64,000 bases of DNA from Brevundimonas naejangsanensis (GCF_000635915.2 NZ_CP015614.1:1657501-1721500), one strand, 5' to 3'. Positions 1 through 12,260 are shown, counted from the first letter of the stretch. Program-made: numbers and translations. Notes: generated from the sequence alone by a model not told the origin.

Positions 1-5
1 GAGAA

Positions 6-82
6 TGGTACAGCCTCTCAGGATTGAACTGAGGACCTCCGGCTCCACAAACCGGCGCTCTAACCAGCTGAGCTAAGGCTGC
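6..82 (-). tRNA. tRNA-His (GTG anticodon)
   Basis: The minus strand folds as a full cloverleaf with a 7-bp acceptor stem, an anticodon loop TTGTGGA (anticodon GTG), a T-arm TTCAATC and an encoded CCA end at 8-6. Position 1 is G, paired with U72, and the discriminator is A73. The base before position 1 is T, so the G-1 of normal tRNA-His is not encoded. G1:U72 with A73 and no G-1 is the variant described in a subset of alphaproteobacteria. Confidence 0.96.
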
Positions 83-174
83 ACATCTCTGCGCGAGGGC
101 GGTTCTCTAGCGGGCCTCGCCGTCGGGGGCAAGCGGCCTTTTCGCCCTCGCGCGGATTTTATCTTCTTTACCCG

Positions 175-933
175 TCAGTTCCAACCGCGGCTGGCGATAT
201 ACTGCTGCAACTGGGCGATCCGGGTCTGGTCCGACGGGTGGGTCGAGGCGAACTCCGGCGTGCCCGACTGACGCCCCGCCGCCATCGCGCGCCACAGCGT
301 CAGCGACTCAGACGGCTTGTAGCCGGCCGCCGCCATGTAATCGACGCCCAGCCGATCCGCCTCCAGCTCGTGGCTGCGCGAGAAAGGCAGCAGCACGCCC
401 AACTGGGCGCCCAGGCCGCCGAAGGCCTGCACCGCCTGGCCATAGTCCCCTGCCCGGCTCTGCACCGCGCCCAGCACCAGGCCCGTCGTCTGCGTCGTCG
501 AGGCCCGCTCGGCCGCATGGCGCGCAACGACGTGGCCGACCTCGTGACCGATCACGGCGGCAAGCTGGTCGTCGTTCTTGGCGATGGCGAGCAGGCCCGT
601 CGTCACGCCCATATGGCCGGACGGCAGGACGAAGGCGTTCGGCGTGGCGTCGTCGAACACCGCATAGTCCCAGTGACGATTGGTCAGGTTCGCCGCCTGG
701 ACGATTCGATCGCCGACGCGGCGGACGCGCGCGTTCTGGGCGGCGTTGTTCGACACCTTCTGCGTCCTCAGCGTCTCGGCCCAGGCGCCCTGCGACTGCT
801 GGATCAGGGCGCTGTCGTCCATCAGAACGAACTGGCTTCGGCCCAGCGCCTCATTATAGGCGCAGCCGCCGACGCCGACGCCAAGAAGGCTCGCGCCAAC
901 GGCCAGAGCAACGAGGATGGGTTTGTGGGACAT
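175..933 (-). CDS. M48 family metalloprotease, lipoprotein
   Basis: Predicted zinc endopeptidase of the periplasm, probably acting on misfolded envelope proteins like BepA/LoiP-type M48 enzymes. The ATG at 933 gives 252 residues: a signal peptide ending in a lipobox with Cys24, the zinc motif HEVGH at 130-134, and a downstream SHELEAD segment that supplies the third ligand (Glu) and is typical of M48. An upstream in-frame extension exists but would bury the lipobox, so it is rejected. There are no TPR repeats, so this is the short, protease-only form. The gene stands alone; tonB ends upstream on the same strand behind a clear terminator. The natural substrate cannot be told from sequence. Confidence 0.93.
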   Translation of the reverse strand: MSHKPILVALAVGASLLGVGVGGCAYNEALGRSQFVLMDDSALIQQSQGAWAETLRTQKVSNNAAQNARVRRVGDRIVQAANLTNRHWDYAVFDDATPNAFVLPSGHMGVTTGLLAIAKNDDQLAAVIGHEVGHVVARHAAERASTTQTTGLVLGAVQSRAGDYGQAVQAFGGLGAQLGVLLPFSRSHELEADRLGVDYMAAAGYKPSESLTLWRAMAAGRQSGTPEFASTHPSDQTRIAQLQQYIASRGWN

Positions 934-1273
934 GGGGCCTCCAGACAGCAATCGCTGTCCATAATGCACAGCCTGTCGGCTCGGCTCCACGCTCTCTTCA
1001 CCTTGAGCGGCGGCAGCGCGGCTTGGACCGGCCTCATCATCGCCTTCGCGGCAAGGAATCAGTCTCTCAACGTGAGCCGTGATCCGCGCGGATCGCTCCA
1101 AACGGCTCATGCGCCGTGTTCGGATCCTCGGAACAGGCCCGAAGATGACGCGACGGAATAAACCACGCCCATGACCCTGCTGGTACGCCAACCTCGAGGC
1201 CGAAGACGGCCACAAAAAAACGCCCCGAGGCGAAACCTCGAGGCGCTTCTTTTCGTTCAGTGCGATCGCTCGC
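934..1273. other. Intergenic region between the M48 gene and tonB
   Basis: About 340 bases without a credible gene. It holds the tonB terminator at 1214-1245 and presumably the promoter of the M48 gene near its 5' end. I see no conserved operator here. Confidence 0.6.
1214..1245 (-). terminator. Rho-independent terminator of the exbB-exbD-tonB unit
   Basis: On the minus strand, CGCC-x-CGAGG pairs across a small loop with its complement (1221-1245, one mismatch) and is followed by seven U residues (plus-strand A run 1214-1220). It lies 29 bases after the tonB stop codon. Confidence 0.88.
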
Positions 1274-1987
1274 TTAGTCCAGGTTAAACGGCACCCGGAC
1301 CACGAACTTGGCGTTCGTTGCAGCGCCATCGACCGTGCGGGGCGAAAGCTGCCCGCGCTGGACGATGCGGACCGCAGCGGCGCCGAAGCCCATGCCCGAC
1401 GGCTCTTCCGAGACGACACGGCAGTCTTCAGGACGACCGCTCGGGGTCACCGTACATTCGACCGTGGCCGAACCACCCACGCCGCGATCAAGAGCGCGCT
1501 GCGGGAAGTCCCGTTCGGTCGGACGCGGCGGGCGAGCCCACTGCGGGTTGGTGATCACCGAAGGACGCGGCGGCGCGGGCGGCGCCGGCGGAGGCGGAGG
1601 ACCTGGGACGATCACGGGCGGGCCCGTGTATTCGACGCGGTCTTCCTTCTTCGTCGGCTCGATCGGCAAGGTCACCGGCGGCGGAGGCGCCGAGGTGTTG
1701 ACGACCGGCTCGCGCACCTGAAGCTTCGGCGGCGGAGGCGTGTCCGGCGGCGGAGGCGGCGGCGGCGGAGGCGGAGGCGGTGGCGGCGGCGCCATCAGCT
1801 CCACATCTACAGCCTCGTCCACATAGTTGAACTCCTGGAGTTCGAACTTGCTCTTGTAGAGGTAAAGACCCGCAAGAACGTGAACGGCGATAGAGATGCC
1901 GATCCCGATCATTGCGCCCGTCGAAAGTTTTTTCTTTCTCGGAGCGTCGAGCAGAGGGTCGCGGTGCTCGCGATGTTCAGCAGTCAT
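1274..1987 (-). CDS. tonB: TonB energy transducer
   Basis: Links the inner-membrane ExbB/ExbD proton motor to outer-membrane TonB-dependent receptors. The 237 residues show one N-terminal membrane helix (about 25-46) and a long proline-rich periplasmic linker that includes an uninterrupted run of about 15 prolines after the VELMAPP segment. A C-terminal TonB domain follows, with the usual QRALDRGVGGSATVECTV-type core. It is the last gene of an exbB-exbD-tonB order, 17 bases after exbD, and is closed by the terminator at 1214-1245. The two TonB-dependent receptors later in this window are plausible clients, although other TonB paralogues probably exist elsewhere. Confidence 0.93.
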   Translation of the reverse strand: MTAEHREHRDPLLDAPRKKKLSTGAMIGIGISIAVHVLAGLYLYKSKFELQEFNYVDEAVDVELMAPPPPPPPPPPPPPPPDTPPPPKLQVREPVVNTSAPPPPVTLPIEPTKKEDRVEYTGPPVIVPGPPPPPAPPAPPRPSVITNPQWARPPRPTERDFPQRALDRGVGGSATVECTVTPSGRPEDCRVVSEEPSGMGFGAAAVRIVQRGQLSPRTVDGAATNAKFVVRVPFNLD

Positions 1988-2004
1988 GCTTGCGTCACGC
2001 CCCC

Positions 2005-2436
2005 TTACGACTGATCTTCGCCAACCAGGGCGACACTGTAGAAACCATTATCCTGCAAGGCGTTCATGACCTGCATGAAGTCCCCGTAACGCGTTTGCTG
2101 GTCAGCGCGGATGAAAATCCGCTCCTGCTCAGGGTCACGTGTTCCGATCTGGACTTTCAGATCATCGCCCAACGAGCCCACCGTGGTCCGGAAGTCGCCG
2201 ATCCACACTTCACCGCCATTCTGGATGGAGATGAAGACAGGCTTGGGCGGATTCTGGGCCGGCGGAGCGACGGCGCGAGGAAGCGTCACCGGCACCGACA
2301 CGGTGGCGAGCGGAGCCGCCACCATGAAGATGATGAGGAGAACAAGCATAATGTCCACGAAAGGCGTGACATTGATTTCGCTGTTCGCCTCGACGGTGTA
2401 CTTGCCGCCGCCGGAACCGGAAAGTTTGGCGGCCAT
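2005..2436 (-). CDS. exbD: Biopolymer transporter ExbD
   Basis: Stator/rod subunit of the proton-driven ExbB-ExbD-TonB motor. The 143-residue protein has one membrane helix near the N-terminus containing the essential aspartate in NVTPFVDIMLVLLIIF (about 22-37), followed by a periplasmic domain. Length and layout are normal for the ExbD/TolR family. It starts five bases after the exbB stop and is followed closely by tonB, so one transcript is likely. Many Caulobacterales loci carry a second exbD copy; only one is present here. Confidence 0.95.
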   Translation of the reverse strand: MAAKLSGSGGGKYTVEANSEINVTPFVDIMLVLLIIFMVAAPLATVSVPVTLPRAVAPPAQNPPKPVFISIQNGGEVWIGDFRTTVGSLGDDLKVQIGTRDPEQERIFIRADQQTRYGDFMQVMNALQDNGFYSVALVGEDQS

Positions 2437-2441
2437 TCGGC

Positions 2442-3347
2442 TTACGCTCCCTTGTCGAGTTGACGCGAGATCGAGTTGATCAGCTCAGCGTTGAACCCGT
2501 CGGCGCGAGCGCCGTACGAAGCGATGCGGGTGTTGAAGTAGTTATAGAAGATAACCGCCGGGATAGCCGCGAACAGGCCGATACCGGTGGCCAGCAGGGC
2601 TTCAGCGATACCCGGAGCAACGACGGCCAGGTTGGTGGTGTTCGATTCGGCGATGCCGATGAACGAGTTCATGATGCCGTACACGGTGCCGAACAGACCG
2701 ATGAACGGACCGCCCGAACCGACCGACGCCAGGAACTGCTGGCCGCCCGACAGACGGATGCCCAGACCACCTTGAACGGCGCCGATGGCGTTGTTCGCGC
2801 GGTCGATCGTCGAGCCGCGGTGAACGCCGGCGACGTCCAGGCCGGCTTGACGCGACAGCTCCACTTCGCCGGTGGCGGCGGCGGCCATGTCGGCCAGCGG
2901 GTTGCCGTCGAACTCTTCCGAGGTGGCCAGGCGACGGATGTCAGCCAGGGTGCGAGCACCGCGGTACTCTTCCAGGAAGCGGTTGGTCTTTTTGCTCAGC
3001 GAGCTGAACTCGACCAGCTTGATGAGCAGCAGCGTCCAGGAGAAGATCGAGGCCAGGATCAGGCCGGCCATGACGACCTTAACGACCGGGTGCGCCATCA
3101 TGAACATGGCGATCGGGGTCAGGCCCGCACCGCCGTGACCTTCGGCGGCGGCTTCTTCCGTGGCGGCTGCATCAGCGGCCGGGGTGGCGGCGTCGGCGGC
3201 CGGAGCGGCGGCGTCGGCAGCGGCGGGAGCCGAAGCGGCGGCCGGAGCGGCCGGAGCGGCTGCGTCCTGCGCCAGAACCGGCGAGCTCGCCATCAGGACG
3301 GCGGCGCCGGCCATTGCGAGGAGGATATTCGTCTTCTTATCGAGCAT
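2442..3347 (-). CDS. exbB: MotA/TolQ/ExbB proton channel family protein (ExbB)
   Basis: Forms the inner-membrane proton channel that energises TonB. The 301-residue protein begins with a cleavable signal-like segment and an alanine/proline-rich, low-complexity periplasmic extension (about 28-75). Three membrane helices follow; the last two carry the family signature (GSGGPFIGLFGTVYGIM and EALLATGIGLFAAIPAVIFYN). The N-terminal extension is the long alphaproteobacterial ExbB form. It is the first gene of the exbB-exbD-tonB unit, and its promoter should lie in the roughly 430-base gap upstream. Confidence 0.95.
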   Translation of the reverse strand: MLDKKTNILLAMAGAAVLMASSPVLAQDAAAPAAPAAASAPAAADAAAPAADAATPAADAAATEEAAAEGHGGAGLTPIAMFMMAHPVVKVVMAGLILASIFSWTLLLIKLVEFSSLSKKTNRFLEEYRGARTLADIRRLATSEEFDGNPLADMAAAATGEVELSRQAGLDVAGVHRGSTIDRANNAIGAVQGGLGIRLSGGQQFLASVGSGGPFIGLFGTVYGIMNSFIGIAESNTTNLAVVAPGIAEALLATGIGLFAAIPAVIFYNYFNTRIASYGARADGFNAELINSISRQLDKGA

Positions 3348-3774
3348 GTTTCGCCAGTTCCTGCTTTGGTCTGACTCGTGGAACCCAAGACGGCGGCCGC
3401 GTCAGTCGGCCGCGCCTTTACAGTGAAATCTTTTCCTCCCGCCGGATTTCTCCCCCGCCGGTCGGCGCCGCAATCCTCCAAACGTCGAAACGTCTGCGGA
3501 CCTGGCGACAGAGACAATATCTCGCCGCCCACAGCCTGCAAGCAGGAATGCGGTCCTGTCCCTTTGGCGAAGCCCTATCTTAGCGTCAAGGGCGGAAAAT
3601 GTCTTTTCACCCCCGGCCGGACGCAGCGCGGCGCGACACGCACAAAAAATGCACGTCACTGTCATGATCCGGCAACAAACTTGCAGTGTTACCGATTGTT
3701 AAGAAAAGTTTAGGCCCATGACGAATTTTCGGCTTTTTTGCGGCCGAAGCGAAGATTCATCATTTAGGGGAAAG
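3348..3774. other. Intergenic region upstream of exbB
   Basis: About 427 bases with no convincing coding frame, presumably carrying the exbB promoter and leader. A sequence TTAA-N7-TTAG at 3699-3713 resembles a CtrA site with one mismatch but lies about 350 bases from exbB, so I do not call it. I found no convincing Fur-type palindrome. Confidence 0.5.
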
Positions 3775-3850
3775 TGGTGCCTGGAGGCGGATTCGAACCA
3801 CCGACACGCGGATTTTCAATCCGCTGCTCTACCAACTGAGCTATCCAGGC
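3775..3850 (-). tRNA. tRNA-Phe (GAA anticodon)
   Basis: Minus-strand cloverleaf: acceptor GCCTGGA pairs with its complement at 3779-3785, the anticodon arm loop is TTGAAAA (GAA), the T-arm is GGTTCGAATCC, and CCA is encoded at 3777-3775. Length is 76 nt. Confidence 0.97.
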
Positions 3851-3913
3851 TTCGCTTTGCGTCGCGAGAGGCGGCTCTATAGGCGAGCCTGGGCGGGCTG
3901 TCCAGACGCCAAT

Positions 3914-4078
3914 TCACTCAATTCCGCGATCTTTTTCATCATCGTGCGCTTCTTCGGCGGGAATGGCGTATCCGCCGGTGAACCAGCGTTGCAGATCAAC
4001 GTCGGCGCAACGCTTGGAGCAGAAAGGCTTATAGGCTGCGACAGACTCGGCGCGGCGGCAAATGGGGCACTGGGCCAT
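3914..4078 (-). CDS. yacG: DNA gyrase inhibitor YacG (small zinc protein)
   Basis: A 54-residue protein with the YacG zinc ribbon: CPIC at residues 4-7 and CSKRC at 20-24, followed by the diagnostic ADVDLQRW and GGYAIP segments. Family members bind GyrB and inhibit gyrase in E. coli; the role in this organism is inferred from that. The ATG at 4078 is the only sensible start, and the gene begins three bases after the stop of the RNase-like gene, so it is the tail of the maf/RNase unit, just before tRNA-Phe. Confidence 0.92.
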   Translation of the reverse strand: MAQCPICRRAESVAAYKPFCSKRCADVDLQRWFTGGYAIPAEEAHDDEKDRGIE

Positions 4079-4081
4079 GCA

Positions 4082-5092
4082 TCAGCCCTCCTTGATATGA
4101 AATTCGCCCGGTGCGGCGTCGGGGCGGATATGGGCGCGCGGCCCCAGTTCAGCCGCCCACGGCGACAGAATCATTTCAGAGGCCGGGCTGCAATGCAGCG
4201 TGAAACGCGGCGTCGCCCGATCTGTCGCCAGCGCCAGCCGCAGGCGATGCAGGGCGGCGCGTTCGGCTGCGCCCGGCCCGGCCAGCCGCTCGTCCGCCGG
4301 CGTTCGGCCCCACGGCAGGGACAGTTGCAGCAGCCCGAACCGACTGAGCGGCCCCACCGCGACGCCTTGCGTCCCGGCGAAAGCCTGACGCGCCATGTTC
4401 AGGGTGCTTTCGGGATGCAGGCCCACGCCCGCCAGATCGACCGCCGCCAGACCGCCCCACCCCGTCAGGCCCAGCAGGCGCGCGGTCTGGCGCAGGCCCT
4501 CGCGATTCACCGCCTCGCGCCCCTTGCGGGAATCACGACCGGCGACAGGGGCGTAATCAATGTCGACCGCGATCAGGGCGCGCGTGCGCTGGATCGCCAG
4601 ATCCAGGCCGACCTCCGAAACAACGACGCCGCCCGCCAGCGCCTCGTCCTGAGCCTCGGTCGCGGCGCGAATGGCCGCGGCGCCGGTCTCTATAGGCATA
4701 TCGGGATAGAGAGCCCGCAGGATCGCCTCAACGTCAGGCCCCGGCGCCAGCAGGCGCGGCTCGCCGCTCGCCTCGCCCAGACGACGCAGCACCGGCCCCT
4801 TGCGCTCGCGGGGCTCGGCGGTGATTTCCAGTTCCAGCTTGGCGCCTTCGGTCGGGCGATCCGCCTTGCCCAGAGGGAGGAAGCCGAACGGCTCGCCGCA
4901 GCCCAGGTCGACGAAGGCGCCGTGCAGCCCCGGCGCCAGCCGCGCCACCCGGCCCACGAGGCGCGCGCCCAGGCGATACTCGGGGCGGTCGTCCTCTCTA
5001 TGAAGGATCAGCGTCTCGGCGCGGCCGTCGCGGAACGCCACGCCTCGGGTCTCGCCCGGAGCCGCGTCCAGGAAGACCTCGACATCGGCCAT
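4082..5092 (-). CDS. Ribonuclease E/G-like protein
   Basis: A 336-residue member of the RNase E/G superfamily. The N-terminal half carries an S1-like segment (GRVARLAPGLHGAFVDLG), and the later part shows the RNase core with the metal-site-like IAVDIDYAPV and GGLAAVDLAGV strands. It lacks the long C-terminal degradosome scaffold of RNase E and is shorter than RNase G (about 490), so full nuclease activity is uncertain. I chose the ATG at 5092 because it overlaps the maf stop codon as ATGA; a start 21 bases upstream is possible. It sits between maf and yacG in one likely transcript. Confidence 0.85.
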   Translation of the reverse strand: MADVEVFLDAAPGETRGVAFRDGRAETLILHREDDRPEYRLGARLVGRVARLAPGLHGAFVDLGCGEPFGFLPLGKADRPTEGAKLELEITAEPRERKGPVLRRLGEASGEPRLLAPGPDVEAILRALYPDMPIETGAAAIRAATEAQDEALAGGVVVSEVGLDLAIQRTRALIAVDIDYAPVAGRDSRKGREAVNREGLRQTARLLGLTGWGGLAAVDLAGVGLHPESTLNMARQAFAGTQGVAVGPLSRFGLLQLSLPWGRTPADERLAGPGAAERAALHRLRLALATDRATPRFTLHCSPASEMILSPWAAELGPRAHIRPDAAPGEFHIKEG

Positions 5093-5691
5093 CAGGCCGC
5101 CCCGCCTCGCCATCCCGCGCCGCGAAGAAGGTTCGCCGCCTCATACAAAGGCAGCCCCATGACGGCGGGATGGCTGCCGACGATTCGGGTGATGAAGGCC
5201 GCCGCCCGGCCCTGGATGCCGTAGCCCCCGGCCTTGCCCCGCCATTCGCCCGCGGCGACATAGGCGGCGATCTCGCCGTCCGACAGCGGCTTGAAGCTGA
5301 CGCGGGTTTCCACCACCCGCCAGGAGGTCCGCCCGCCTCGCACTACGGCCACGCCGGTGAAGACGCGATGATTGCGGCCCGACAGCAGCTTCAGAAACCG
5401 GGTCGCCTCGGCCTCATCGACGGGCTTCTCCAACAAGCGACGCCCGACAGCCACCACCGTATCGGCGGCCAGGACCACGTCGTCGGGATGGCGTTCGGCC
5501 ACGACAGCGGCCTTGGAACAGGCCAGGCGCTGGGCCAGACGCGGCGGCGTCTCGGCCCGCTGGGGCGCTTCGTCGATGTCGGCAGGATCGACCACATCGG
5601 GCGCAATGCCGATCTGCGCCAGCAGCTCGATGCGGCGCGGGCTCGACGAGGCCAGGATCAGCCTCGGAGCCGGAGCGTCAGGACGCGACAC
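5092..5691 (-). CDS. maf: Maf family nucleoside triphosphate pyrophosphatase
   Basis: Hydrolyses non-canonical or selected nucleoside triphosphates to monophosphate and pyrophosphate in the cytoplasm; the family is linked to septum formation in some bacteria. The 199 residues show the N-terminal LILASSSPRRIELLAQIG motif (about 11-28), the DTVVAVG segment and the GGYGIQGRAA motif near the C-terminus, all characteristic. It follows infA by eight bases and its stop overlaps the next start (ATGA), indicating translational coupling with the RNase-like gene. Confidence 0.94.
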   Translation of the reverse strand: MSRPDAPAPRLILASSSPRRIELLAQIGIAPDVVDPADIDEAPQRAETPPRLAQRLACSKAAVVAERHPDDVVLAADTVVAVGRRLLEKPVDEAEATRFLKLLSGRNHRVFTGVAVVRGGRTSWRVVETRVSFKPLSDGEIAAYVAAGEWRGKAGGYGIQGRAAAFITRIVGSHPAVMGLPLYEAANLLRGAGWRGGAA

Positions 5692-5699
5692 GCGCGTCC

Positions 5700-5918
5700 T
5701 TACTTGAAGCGATAGGTGATGCGACCCTTGGTCAGGTCATAGGGCGTCATTTCGACCAGCACCTTGTCGCCGGCCAGCACCCGGATGCGGTTCTTGCGCA
5801 TCTTGCCCGCAGTGTGGGCGATGATCTCGTGATCGTTTTCCAGCGTCACGCGAAACGTCGCGTTGGGCAGCAATTCGCTGACCACGCCGGGGAACTCAAG
5901 CAGTTCTTCCTTAGCCAT
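5700..5918 (-). CDS. infA: Translation initiation factor IF-1
   Basis: A 72-residue protein starting [11 protein letters not shown] and ending with GRITYRFK, a complete single OB-fold IF-1 that binds the 30S A site during initiation. A longer frame extends ten residues upstream, but the conserved family start is MAKEE at 5918. It heads the infA-maf-RNase-yacG series; the 106-base gap before it could hold a promoter. Confidence 0.98.
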   Translation of the reverse strand: MAKEELLEFPGVVSELLPNATFRVTLENDHEIIAHTAGKMRKNRIRVLAGDKVLVEMTPYDLTKGRITYRFK

Positions 5919-6024
5919 GCGGCCTCTCTCGCCCGGTGAATACGGCATAAGGCTCGCGCCGGGCGTGAGCGCGAGCCGTAAAAGTGAGGGCGCCTAATGC
6001 ACCAAAACGCTTAGATAGTCGAGT

Positions 6025-6492
6025 TCAGCCCCGACGATAGAGCGCGCAGACCAAAGTAAAGAGCCGCCGGGCGGTCTCCTGGTCCATCTCGACCTTGCCT
6101 TCCAGACGCGCTTTCAGCAGGGCCGCGCCTTCGTTGTGCAGGCCCCGGCGCCCCATGTCGACCGACTCGATCTGACTGGGCGAAGAGCCGCGCAACGCCT
6201 CGTAATAGCTTTCGCAGATCAGGCCGTAGTCGCGGATCACAGTCTTCATCGGCGTCAGCGACAGGACATGGGTGCGGCTGAAATCCGGGCCGGTGATCTC
6301 GAAAGCCAGGCGATTGTCCTGCGACGACAGCTTCAGCGCATAGGGGCCCCCTGCGGCGCCTTCGGGCACGAAACGGTTCTGCTCCACCAGGTCGAAGATG
6401 GCGACGCGGCGCTCATGCTCGATCTCAGCCGTCGCGGCCGGCAGGGAGGCGTTGTCGATCTCGATCGCCGTCAGCTTGTGCGTCGCGCTCAT
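6025..6492 (-). CDS. UPF0262 family protein
   Basis: A 155-residue cytoplasmic protein of the UPF0262 family, known almost only from alphaproteobacteria and of unknown function. Recognisable segments are EIEHERRVAIFDLVEQN, FEITGPDFSRTHVLSLTP and VDMGRRGLHNEGA. The ATG at 6492 overlaps the stop of the DUF2948 gene as ATGA; the two uncharacterised genes are probably translated together and follow murA. There is no signal peptide or membrane segment. Confidence 0.9.
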   Translation of the reverse strand: MSATHKLTAIEIDNASLPAATAEIEHERRVAIFDLVEQNRFVPEGAAGGPYALKLSSQDNRLAFEITGPDFSRTHVLSLTPMKTVIRDYGLICESYYEALRGSSPSQIESVDMGRRGLHNEGAALLKARLEGKVEMDQETARRLFTLVCALYRRG

Positions 6493-6977
6493 CAGCCCGC
6501 CTCGTCCAGATGGGTGGGCGCCACCCGCGCAGGCCAGCGCTCGGACAGATCGGTCAGGACCGCGTCCAGGCATTCGACGTCGATTCGCAGGTCTCCGCCG
6601 CCAGCGAACATCATGAACACCCGGCCGCCTGGCGCCTCGGTCGGCTGAAAGTCCATCGCCAGCAGCTCCAGCGCCTGATCGGGTAGGCGCGGCAGACGGC
6701 GGCTCTTGACCGCCTGGACGTCCCCGAACTGCATGGCCGCCATCACGCGCGCGCCCCCGCATTCCCAACAGAAGCGCGACAGGACCACGGTCAGGCGCCG
6801 CGCCTCCTTTTCCCAGCGGATGTCGACCGGACGCATGATGGCATCCTGAAGCGCGGCCGAAATGATCTGCAGGTCGTCCGCGTCCTCGGCCAGCAGGCGC
6901 AGCGGCGCGATCGGCGCGGCCTCCCCGCCATCGCCGTCGATCACCGGATCAGGGATGGATTCGCCGTCAGTGCTCAT
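6492..6977 (-). CDS. DUF2948 family protein
   Basis: A 161-residue protein recognised by the DUF2948 pattern: [20 protein letters not shown] near the start, [18 protein letters not shown] in the middle and a C-terminal [13 protein letters not shown] segment. Function is unknown. The ATG at 6977 is preferred (an earlier in-frame start at 7004 lies deep inside murA); it overlaps the last 11 bases of murA, and its own stop overlaps the next start. Conserved coupling with murA is seen in related genomes as far as I recall, but that does not establish a cell-wall role. Confidence 0.88.
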   Translation of the reverse strand: MSTDGESIPDPVIDGDGGEAAPIAPLRLLAEDADDLQIISAALQDAIMRPVDIRWEKEARRLTVVLSRFCWECGGARVMAAMQFGDVQAVKSRRLPRLPDQALELLAMDFQPTEAPGGRVFMMFAGGGDLRIDVECLDAVLTDLSERWPARVAPTHLDEAG

Positions 6978-8256
6978 CGCCCTCCCCCTTGATGCGTCGG
7001 ACATCGGCGCCGCAGGCGCCTAGCTTCTCTTCCATGCGCTCGAAGCCGCGATCCAGGTGATAGACGCGGCCGACCGTCGTCTCACCTTCGGCCACAAGAC
7101 CGGCGATGACCAGAGACATGGAGGCGCGAAGATCCGTCGCCATCACCGGCGCCCCCTTCAGCTCCTCGACGCCGCGCACCACCGCCTGGCCGGCGTGGAC
7201 GGTGATGTCGGCGCCCAGACGCGCCAGTTCCGGCGCGTGCATGAAACGATTCTCGAAAATGTTTTCGTGGATGACGCTCGTACCTTCGGCCGTCGTCATC
7301 AGGGCCATGAACTGCGCCTGCAGGTCGGTAGCGAAGCCCGGATAGATCTCGGTCGTGGCGTCGACCGCCTTCAGCCGCTGCGTCGGATCGCGGCGCACGA
7401 TCAGCCCGTCGTCAGTCGGCTCGATCTCGACCCCCGCCTCGATCATTTTGTCGGTCAGGGCGGTGATCAGGTCAGCGCGCCCCTTGGTCAGGCGCACTTG
7501 GCCCCCGGCCATAGCCGCCGCGAGCGCATAAGAGCCCATCTCGATCCGGTCGGGAATCACCGACCAGGTCGCGCCCGACAGGGACGAGACGCCGGTGATC
7601 GTCAGCACGTCGGTGTCCAGGCCCTCGATCTTCGCGCCCATCGCGATCAGGCAGCGGGCCAGGTCGCCGATCTCGGGCTCGCGCGCCGCGCGCTTCAGCA
7701 CCGTGGTTCCGTTCGCCAGCACGGCGGCCAGCAGGGCGTGTTCGGTCGCGCCCACTGATACGAAGGGGAACTCGATCTCGGCCCCGCGCAGCCCCTTGGG
7801 CGCCGTGGCGGAGACATAGCCCTCTTCCAGCTCGATCGCCGCGCCCATCGCGGTCAGCGCCTGCAGGTGCAGATCCACTGGACGGGCGCCGATGGTGCAG
7901 CCCCCCGGCAGGGAGACCTTGGCGTGCCCCGTGCGCGCCAGCAGCGGCCCCAGCACGTTGAACGAAGCCCGCATCTGACGCACCAGGTCATAGGGAGCGA
8001 AGGTCGAGGTGAGCTCTGGCGCGTGGAACAGGGTCTCCTGGCCGTCCGCTCCGTCGCGCTCGGTCACTTCCACGCCGAACTGGCGCAGCAGCTGGCCCAG
8101 GAATCGCGTGTCGGCCAGGCGAGGCATATTCGTCAGCAACAGGGGCTGATCCGTCAGAATCGACGCCGCCATCAGCTTGATCGCCGAGTTCTTGGCGCCG
8201 CTGACCGGAATGGAGCCGTTGAGGCGGTGGCCGCCGTGGATGACGATGCTGTCCAT
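6967..8256 (-). CDS. murA: UDP-N-acetylglucosamine 1-carboxyvinyltransferase (MurA)
   Basis: First committed step of peptidoglycan synthesis: transfers enolpyruvate from PEP to UDP-GlcNAc in the cytoplasm. The 429-residue length is normal. The N-terminus has [19 protein letters not shown], the catalytic cysteine is Cys120 in [14 protein letters not shown], and the later REPEIGDLA and [12 protein letters not shown] segments fit the inside-out alpha/beta barrel. The presence of Cys rather than Asp at the active site predicts fosfomycin-type alkylation is possible. It leads the murA-DUF2948-UPF0262 group. Confidence 0.97.
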   Translation of the reverse strand: MDSIVIHGGHRLNGSIPVSGAKNSAIKLMAASILTDQPLLLTNMPRLADTRFLGQLLRQFGVEVTERDGADGQETLFHAPELTSTFAPYDLVRQMRASFNVLGPLLARTGHAKVSLPGGCTIGARPVDLHLQALTAMGAAIELEEGYVSATAPKGLRGAEIEFPFVSVGATEHALLAAVLANGTTVLKRAAREPEIGDLARCLIAMGAKIEGLDTDVLTITGVSSLSGATWSVIPDRIEMGSYALAAAMAGGQVRLTKGRADLITALTDKMIEAGVEIEPTDDGLIVRRDPTQRLKAVDATTEIYPGFATDLQAQFMALMTTAEGTSVIHENIFENRFMHAPELARLGADITVHAGQAVVRGVEELKGAPVMATDLRASMSLVIAGLVAEGETTVGRVYHLDRGFERMEEKLGACGADVRRIKGEGDEH

Positions 8257-8367
8257 GAGTATCGGGGAAGTCCTGGGGGGCTCGGACCCCTACGGCCCGG
8301 CGAACCGGCTATCTAGCAAGCCTGGCGGCGCCGGCGAAAGGCCGGAACGTCGCAAGAGGGATGACTT

Positions 8368-8553
8368 TCAGTTGCTTTCCTTGGCCGGGCGCGCGCCGCC
8401 CGCGCCCGGCGCCTTGCGGCGACGCAGATTCGCACGCAGGGCGGCGGCCAACCGGGCCGCCCGCTCGGCCTTCGCTGCGGCGGCAGGTGCAGGTGAAGAT
8501 GGGACGGCGGCCTCGGGGCCCGCCCCATCAGCGTCTTTAGTCGGCTTATCCAT
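8368..8553 (-). CDS. Small basic hypothetical protein
   Basis: A 61-residue protein with a low-complexity Ala/Pro-rich N-terminal half and a basic helix, ERAARLAAALRANLRRRK, at about 31-48. Short proteins with this ARLAAALRANLRRRK ending occur widely in alphaproteobacteria without known function. The ATG at 8553 was chosen because the helix is conserved and the upstream extension is not. It lies about 110 bases upstream of murA on the same strand. Nucleic-acid or ribosome association is only a guess from charge. Confidence 0.68.
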   Translation of the reverse strand: MDKPTKDADGAGPEAAVPSSPAPAAAAKAERAARLAAALRANLRRRKAPGAGGARPAKESN

Positions 8554-8651
8554 GGACGCAGCAGACCGCGCCGAAAGATTTTGATCAAGCGTGCATTTTT
8601 GGCTTGGCCCGGCCAAAACCTTTGGCTATACGGCCGCTTCCTCAGTGACCC

Positions 8652-8726
<75 letters not shown>

Positions 8727-8728
8727 TC

Positions 8729-8758
8729 GGAGCCCAAACCTGCAAGGGTTTGGGCTCC
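8729..8758 (+). terminator. Strong hairpin after tRNA-Thr
   Basis: A perfect 12-bp stem (GGAGCCCAAACC with its complement) around a 6-base loop, two bases after the tRNA. There is no real U tract, so it may be a processing or intrinsic stop signal for the tRNA transcript. Confidence 0.6.
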
Positions 8759-8969
8759 GGCCATTTCTGGCCCCTGAAATCCTGATCTACTGCGCCACTG
8801 CCGATAACAGAGCAGGCTGCAGGCTTTGCTTTTGGACAGGCGCGCAGGGGTCCCGAGACTTCTCCGAAGAATATTCGGCCTTATCGGTCTTATCCCGACT
8901 GGCCAAGGTCCGGCCGCTGCCGCTAGCCTCGCCCCCATCTGTATACGTTTGATAGCCGAGGGGGCTTTC

Positions 8970-12236
<3,267 letters not shown>

Positions 12237-12260
12237 TCCCGCCGCACGGCAGGAACGCGA

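Noticed and set aside
1741-1792. Long proline run in tonB as a possible assembly or frameshift artefact
   Set aside because: Proline-rich linkers are normal in TonB, and the frame is intact on both sides with the conserved C-terminal domain following.
3699-3713. TTAA-N7-TTAG resembling a CtrA box upstream of exbB
   Set aside because: One mismatch, about 350 bases from the nearest start, and no cell-cycle link for this operon; treated as chance.
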